Positions 49,301 through 58,300 of a DNA stretch of 64,000 bases are shown in pieces (position 1 is the stretch's first letter; each line of letters begins with the position of its first letter). The position numbers and the translations under genes are program-made. The stretch comes from Episyrphus balteatus (taxonomy: Eukaryota > Arthropoda > Insecta > Diptera > Syrphidae). Under the pieces are notes generated by a model. It made no database searches. It worked only from the letters and a program-made list of their open reading frames with translations, and was not told the DNA's origin. Where the stretch lies: NCBI RefSeq assembly GCF_945859705.1, contig NC_079136.1:84568867-84632866 (forward strand), written 5' to 3'.

Positions 49301-52300
49301 AAGAAAAATGCACAGGACAGTAAAAAGTAAGTAACAAATGAGTGAACACTCTCCAAATTTTCACTTAAACTGCGAACTGAAAAACGAAAAGCAAAACGAA
49401 ATTTTTCGTTCAAGATGTATGGAAAATTTCGATTCGCTTTAGCTACGTACATATACCTACTAGGCTTTAATGTTCAAAACTTTTAATTAACAAAGAAATT
49501 TGTAAAAAATAATACAAGAATGTTGACTAAACATTAAATTCAAAACACAACGCGTTTTTGGAGTTTAAAAATTGTAAAAAATTTGGTTAATGAAATCTTG
49601 AACGAAATTAAATTTGTTTTGTTCTTGCTTTAAAACTTATTATCTGATGTTTTTTCTTGAATTTTTTTATTTGTACTTTAATTTTTTTTAATTTTCTATA
49701 ATACCCGATAGTATTTTTTCGTTAACATGTTCGCTGTTGACTTTGGAGACTTCAAAATTTTTCGTTTCGCTTCAGCTGCGTACTAGGCTTTACTAATGTT
49801 TTTAACACCATTAAATCTTTTATTATGCAGCCTAAGAAAACTTTTAAGCCACTACCAAAATGTATTTATTTAATATTCAACATGTATGGATGTCAAAAAT
49901 TTGTCATTGGACAAACAGCCTAAAATACAAGATCATCAATTTATAGTTATTTCTAAATATTTTTTACAAACCATCAGTGAGAGAAAAGTGCATTTGTCAT
50001 TTAACTGCTGTTTAAACAATTGATTTTAAACTTCATCCTTTTATCTTTTTCACTTTTAATGCTTTAATAGAACATTGCTTTTTATTTCTTCAATGACTTT
50101 TGTTGTTATCTTAAATATCAGCAAATTAATCCAATCAACGAAGACTTAAAATTATAAAAAGAGGCTTATTGTTTTCAATAATAGAGGTTTACACCCAAAA
50201 CAAAAATCTGGTAAAAAACATTTTTTGTTTGTTGCTTGATTTTCCGTTAGCAATTCTTGATTTTAACAATGCAGCCTGATATGTTTTTTAAAACAAAAAA
50301 AAAAACTACTTTCTTAGCATGGAAATACAAAAAGCTACGACTTAGGATAATTTTGTCAATAAGAATCCCTATATCCACATAAAATGTTCTTAAATATTTT
50401 GTTTTAATCAAAACTAACTGCAATCAACTAAAGCGATTTTAGTGGAATAAATATAACTATTCAATAATTTGCTTAATTTTCAAAATATTAAATATATGCC
50501 ACCTACCACCAAAATATAAATCCAAATCTACAGGATGTTTTGCATTCATTTTTTCTTCGTGCGTTGCCTGAACTAAAGGCAATGAACACAAAAAAGAATA
50601 AATTATTGCATTTTGAATTTGTAATACAAAGTAATTTTGAACTATATAATTACCAATTGAAAACAAATTGTTTTAACATTTTTCAGCTTTCAATCGATGA
50701 AGTGCGACTCAATAATTCAGGTGAAAAGTTCCTACAAAACAAAGAAATGTATCCCCCATATAAACCGTTTAAAATCGTACTAACCAAAGAAGGAACTATA
50801 TCGCATTTGCTGTTCAAAGACAACGATCCGATTTGGTCGACAAATTTGAAAAGAGCAATAGCATCTACGCTACAATTCCAAATGAAATCGGTTGGAGCTT
50901 TTGTTGTTGATGAGGTAACCAAAGGTAAAGCAGCAAGTAAACAATTCAAATTGTAACCAATTATCTCTGAACAGACGGGCATCCATGGCAAATGCTCCAC
51001 TGAGTACTTTGTGTCCAACAAGACCAACTACATATCGATTCGAAAGACCCCCGAACTTAAAACTTGCACTCCGCACTCAGAGGCCGTACATATAACCCGC
51101 AGTAATGTGCCGCCGAACTTGTGCGAGTTCGATTTTCAAAAGAACGTTATAATTGGAAATGAAGCTGTCTATGGACTACTTCCACACAAGGATACCGAGT
51201 ATTTTCTCAGTATGGCCCATGTAAGGGGCAATACTCTTATCCACACATTCGAGTCCACAGGCGAGGCACAATACATTAACTCAGAGTAAGAGATTCGCAT
51301 TGATTAACCACCCTTCTTTCTATACACACCCCCCCTCAGAGTAATAGAATGTAAGTTGTTGAAAATGTTTTGTTTCCTTTTCGCCCCATCAACCTTGCAC
51401 CACCACCACCCACTTGGCAACCATGCTCGCATTGTGCAGACTTCTGTTGAACTTCCTGAACGAAACCACCATCGACATTCCCATCGATATTGAAACAGCA
51501 ATGGCAACGACTCCATCCGGACTAGAACTATTTCCATTGGATCCAAATGATCCAACTGGTGGCAGGCATCCGCAGATGCAGGAAGCATTAATAACCACTG
51601 CATCGGATATGCTTAATAGTCTGGCCGAGGGTCTGGAGAGTTCCGATTTGAAATTTGGCGAACCATACGACAGCACCCTGTCGGATATAATAAAAGTGCT
51701 CTCCCAAATGGATTACCAATCTCTGCAGAAGCTTTACACCGAAGTCGATATTGGAACATCGTACCGGCAAGAGACCATACGTAATATCTTCTATGAGATT
51801 ATTCCTCGGATTGGTACAAAGGCTTCGGTGCTCTTAACAAGGGATCTGGTGATGGAAAAGCAAATCAAGTCAACTACTGCAGTGCAGTTGTTAGTGTCAT
51901 TGCCATTCCATATTTTCGAGTTATCCAAGGATTTGGTAAAGGAATGTGAGGCTTTTCTAAGTTTAGGTGAGTCATTGCTTGACACTTCTAGTCTAGAGAT
52001 ATGTTAATGGTCAATTTAAAACAATTTTACTTTTTTTTATAGGTCCGGATCGTCCTGAAGTGCGACAAGCAGCTATTTTGAGTTTTGCTACATTGGTGCA
52101 TAATGTGTTCGTGGGTAGAGGGATATCGAAGGACCTCTTCGATATGTTTGTCCAAAAATACTTCAATCTATTTCTTAGTAAGTAATTCCAAATAGGAATA
52201 AGAAGTATGAATATAGAAGTTAACATTTACCCTTTCGGACCCAGCGTTACTCTCATGTAACATATATTTAAAAATTCGTAAAAAATATTCCATTAAATAA

Positions 52301-55300
52301 TTTTTTAGGTTTCGATGGCTTAATTGAAAGATAATAATGCCTAGTTACTTGATAAGTACAAAAATTTAGTCAAATATCATACTATTCATTTTTTTATCGA
52401 AAAAGGGACTGAAATTCACATCATAATTTTGAAAAAAAAGATATAAAAAATGTTAGTCCAGAAAGTGTTTTGTTTTTTGGCTTAGAAGAAGAAGCATATA
52501 TTATTGTTCCATAAAAAATTATTTTCCCAGTTATCCTTGTCCGACTTTTTTCGGTGGTCATAGGCAGTGCATGTTAATTACATGTAAAATGAGAGTAACA
52601 CATTAGTTTTGCTAGTTTTTATTTTGGAAAATAACTTTTTGCTATTCATATTTCTTAGTTGTGATGTTTTTGACGCCATAATACTGAAAAAATATTTTTT
52701 AATATCGATTTTCATAGCTTGAGTTCAAAAGGGTTAAACTCAGAATCATTTCCACGAACATGTTAATTCAAAATTCAAATTTTAATAAATTTGGAAGACA
52801 AAGTTGAGTAAATGGCACATAATTGGCCGATATTGGAAATTTAAGTAACACTGAGACTGTCCCATAACTCTCTGGCATTTTTAACATTTTTGAATTCGAA
52901 ACTTTTAACAGTTACCCAATAAAAAAATACTCAGATTGTTTGAAGTCTTTTCATCATATTTACCCGTACCGACTTTATTTTCAATTTTGCAATTCGAAAT
53001 ATTGAAAATTTATAGATAGGTACTTTTGAATTACTTAACTTAAAAATACGTAAAATTATAAAAGTTAATAAAAAAAATTCGAAACTTCAGGATTAAAAGG
53101 AATTTGTTCTAACCAGTTTGAAATAACCGTCAATTTCATTAATATCTTTGTTTTGATGAAATTGACAGTAATTTTGTAATAGCTTAGTATTCTTTAAAAT
53201 AATTATTCAATTTTTAGCATTCTTTAAAATATTAATTAGACCTGAACATATTGGCCAGCTTCTGCTTGTGTTTCCATGATTTTTTACAGTCTTACCAGTT
53301 TTTCAAGCAAAATACTATAAAACTACATGAGTAATATAAGTATGCATGTAATATTGAAAATTAAGCACGGGTTAATAACTACCTACAATGATAATGACTT
53401 AAAACTTTGAGAATATTTTTTTTTTAATTTAATTTAAACTCTACTTTCCATATAAACACCAGACACCAAAATTAAAAACATCCTTGAAATAGATTTAATC
53501 TCAAAACGAAAGATATCCTTTAATATTATCATATAACAAAGAGTTTTTAGATAAATAAATTGTGACAATCTTAAGAGCCAGTTTTTAAGTACAGTTCTCA
53601 AATAAGAATTTTCAATATTAAAAAAAAATAGCAATGCCGTTTTAAGAAACTGAAGATTCAATAAAATTCATCAACCCGTTTAAAAGAATTGATTTTTCCA
53701 AAAAAATAGTATTTTTAACATAGCCGTATTTAGGGGGGGGGGGGTTTGGGTGTTTAACCCCCCCCCGAAATTTTTTTTCAGAAAATCAAAAGATACCTAT
53801 ATATTATAAACATATACAAGTCTAATATGTGCAGCACTTAATGATTTGTTTTTGTATTTTAGTGATTTGATTACCTATATGAAAATCTCCCTTAAAATCA
53901 CTACCAATTTTGCATCGTTGCAGAAGCTGTCGATGAAGTTTGTATAAAGGAAAACAAAAATTGTTTGGTCCATCACAAAGAGTTTTTATCTCTTTGACCA
54001 TTTCCTTAAGCACTATGTTAACACCTTAAAATGCTCTTTTAAGAACCCTTTAAATACCACAAGTACTTATGCAGGGTTTTTGGTGCCGAGACTAAACTAT
54101 GCTTTTTCAAAGTGTTTCGGTGGCCGAACTCGAATCCAAAGACGGACTTATTCGATCACATCTCGTTTTTGAAATATTACCCTTAAATCTATTTAAATCT
54201 TTCAGACATCTTTTCTACTGTCCGAGATATCTTCAGTTGCTTATTACCCACTTTTGTTCTATGTTAACCTTAAATCCAGTATGTAAGCGAAAATATGTGT
54301 ATCGATTTATTCAGAGACTCTAGTGCCTACCAACGCTAGGAAATAACCTCGAAAACTGGTAAAAAGCGGGATTTTCGATTTTCTAACGGGAATATCTAAA
54401 AAACGCGATGTGATAGAATTTTTCTGAGTTCGGATTCGAGCTCAGCACATAAAAAACCTTTAGAAAAATATATCCAATCGAAAAGTTCTGTACCAATCGC
54501 TTTCAAATTTTGACACAATTCTTTTAGAAACTGTTACAAATTTAATTTAAAAAAAAATAAGTAAACGCTAAAAAATAACTTTGAAAACTGGTAAAAATCG
54601 GCATTTTCGATTTTCTAACGGGAATATCTCCAAAACGTGATGTGATAGAATTTTTCTGACTTCGGATTCGAGCTCAGCCTATAGAAAAGTATACCCTGGT
54701 TTCTGTAACAAAAACCTTGTTGACCAGTGTAATTAGCTCATGTCAAACAACTTGGATTATTTAAAATTTTGGTTTTTAAGTATTGCTAATTTCATTTAGA
54801 ACTCAATAGATAGAATGTAAATGTCAATTTTCTGCTACAAAATTTCAGTGCAAGAAAAAGTCCATTTTTCAATGTTTTATATATTAAATTGTACGAAATA
54901 ATTTTTTTTATAAAGCCTTAGAATGGTTAAAATTTGTTTCTTAAAAAAAATTTTCTTTCTCGCTAACGCTCGCAATTTATATCAACCAACTTATCACTCT
55001 TTGTACCTACAAAACTAGAGATGCCGCTGAATATTCGGCCATTTTTAAATTCGTTTACCGTAAGCAGGGCTTTTTTAAACTTTTAACTACGAATTCCTCT
55101 CCTAAAAAATACTTAAAAAGGATATTGGCAAATTTTTGCTTCTACACAGTTCAAATGACTATTTGATTTAGCGGGATTTAGAATCGACTGCAGTTACATA
55201 TAGTTGATACAAAGTATTGTGATTTCTAAAAAAAAATTTGTTTGGTCTGAGCTAACCCCCTCCGAAATGAAATCCTAGCTACGGCTATGATTTTTAAATA

Positions 55301-58300
55301 TTCAAAAAATTGTTATTTATTATTCAAAAAATTACAAAAGGAGGATGGGCATTTTCGTCATTTGGCGGCAACTAATAAAATTGTTTTAAGTGAAAGATAT
55401 TTAACTAAGTAAAAACTGGTGCAGGGTCATAAGTATACACAAGCCAAGAGTCCATAATGGACTACTGACTCACTTGGGTGGGTTATAAGTCCACAAATCA
55501 ATTATGGACTTACAACACACCCAAGGGTGTCAGAAACCCACAAAAAAGTGAGCCAGAACTCCATAATGTCGAAAAAGATATGGAAGGTGCTTAAGGAATA
55601 TTAATTTGTAAATTGTAATTTTTTTTCAACAATATTTGTAAATTGATTTTTTAGTTTTTTTTTATAATTTTTTTTTGAAAATTTCATGTTTTTTTTCTTA
55701 ACTGACTCGAGTTTTGTTTGCAAAGCTTATTGAAGTAATTTTCGAAAACTCGCACAAAGCAAAGAAGAACAAAATTAATTTTGTTCAAAAGACGATTAGT
55801 TTGGAGTCTCATAGTGATTATAGCCACTTATTTTGAAAACTATCTCGCAGACAAAGCGGGCTAGTTAATTTATCACATGGAGATTAAAAACAAATAAATC
55901 CCAATTAATTGGCGGAACACGAAGCGGAAACAAATTTGCTAGCATGAGAATCTATTTAAATTGCACAAGCCAAACGCGAAGCGGAAAAAAATTTTGCCCA
56001 CGCGAGAATCAATTTTGAGGTGTGAAAATAAAAATTCGCCGTTTTTATTTAATAACTCAATTTTTACGCATTTTAACAAATATAACTTAGGACAGACTTA
56101 TTCACAATGAAATGAAAAAAATTTCGTTGAAATCTATTGAGTCGTTTATAAGTTTTATGACAGGTACCATTACTAAGATTTAAAAAAATATTTCTTTTAT
56201 TGGAAAATTACAACCTTACATTACACACACAAATTTTAGTTAAAATCGTTACAGTCATTTTTGAAAGACAAAATTGAGTTTGGGTCACTGTGGTGTATGC
56301 GTAGCATTTTTTTTTTTTTTTTTGTACAGAACAACTTGTTTTTCTAATCAAATAATGAAACAAAGTTAACAGTTGTATACCATTTCTAGATCATTAATAT
56401 TTTAAAGTGTTTAGTCGCAATTTTACACATGAAGTGATCACCCAGGGGGAATTTTTAGGATTTGAGCCTTAGATGTACCAGATATTTATTAAAGGGCTTC
56501 AAGCCATTTAGCTTTAAGATTTTTTGCTCCCGTTGATTTTAACTTAATATTCTTAGTAGAAAGATTCCTCCAAATTTCTTGCTACCTGCAAGGAGAAATA
56601 GTTAAAAAAAAAAAAAATAGGAATATTAGTGCAAAGAGTGTCATACAAAATATTTGATGAATTGAAGATTAGTATTAATACACATAATATAACAAAATAA
56701 ATATACATAATTTTCAGATGAACATGACTACGAAAATAAAATGCTGTACTTACAAGGTCTAAGTAACTTGCAACTTGGCAATGTTGCCAATTATTTAGAT
56801 CCAATAGTTAATAATGAGGGTGAAGATGATGATATTAAATTTCTCGCTGCTTGGGCTACATTACCTTTGGCTACAACTCGTCCTGACAAGGTAGATATTT
56901 AAAAAAATATTTTAATATATATTTTTGTATCAAATAAAATTCCCTTAGATCTATGAAATTTACTGGCCAATTTTTGAGTCGAAAAATGCAACTCTTGAAC
57001 TACGAGTGGCAGCTGTTACTTTACTACTTATTTCAAATCCAACTCCAGCTCGATTGATAAGTATTCATCGCATTATCCAAAGTGAAACATGTCGCCATAT
57101 GATCAACTACTATCGAACAACAATTACAAGTATTTCAGAAACAACTTTTCCTTGTTATCAGCATTTGTAAGTTGCAAATTAAGAGTTAATTTTTTCAGTA
57201 CTAACTTTATTCTTTTAAAGACGTCGTCTTCTCTCCTATATGCATCGTCACCTGCCACAAAAGCCTGAACCACGTTATTGGGTAACAGGAAACTATATTT
57301 TTGACTATCGTGACTCAAAGTTCGGAATTGGAGCTATGCTTCAAGCTTTCGTTGTTGGAGATCCCATATCAGACTTGCCTGTTGTTATGTATTTTAAATT
57401 TGACACAGAAGCTTTAGGAAAGTTTACAGGACAATTAGCGGTAAGTATTGCATTAATACTTCGATATAAAATAATTTCAATTAATCAAGCCCTATTTTTA
57501 TAGCTTTACATAAAAGCTCGAGGACTTCCTGATGCAGTTATTGGAAGACTAATGAAACCTGAAGCAAATACAATAAAGTTTGCAGACCTTAAAACTATCT
57601 TAGAGCTTTTGAAAGCGCCTCGAATAGAAAGTAAGCCTCTTCACTTGGAATTAATTGTACAAATGGAAGGCAAGAGTGTTTTGTCTTTTTACCTGAATCA
57701 ACAAAGCTACATGAACTTAAGCTATCAAGATTGTAATGCAGGATTTTGAATCTTCTATTAAACTAGATTAATAAAAAATATTCGTGTTTTCTAGTGATGA
57801 GCCGTTTAAGCTTCCTTATTGCAACTGATAGCCATATCAACATGCAGACTGTGCGATGGCCGTTCATGACAAAATATGCTGTTCCAACAGTCTTGGGAAC
57901 AGCAGCTGATGTTTTATTGCAAACAACTGTTTTAACTTCCTTGCGAGGAAACATAACCCAACATACATTACCAGATGCTATTAAAAGGACACATCAAATT
58001 GATGCCAGGTAGCATGCCTACAATCTAATCTATACCTAATTAGGTTTTTTACATACCATCAATATTTCAGATACTCATCATATGCATCATGCCGTAGTCG
58101 AAGCTATAATCCATTTTTAAATTTGGATCATGAAATAAATCGTGAACAAGGATTTTTAATTTATATTCCATTTAATAATGACGTGGTCTTGAACATAACA
58201 AGTGTTTGTCTAAAATATTCATTCTCTAGACCGGAGAAGCTTACAAGTGGAATGTCTTTCAAATCAAGATCACTTACATCAACAAAAGGTTTCATCACGA

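Noticed and set aside
51340..51439. Alternative start of exon 5 at the CAG ending 51339
   Set aside because: It shifts the frame and stops at 51491; the acceptor at 51439 keeps the known helical-domain frame.
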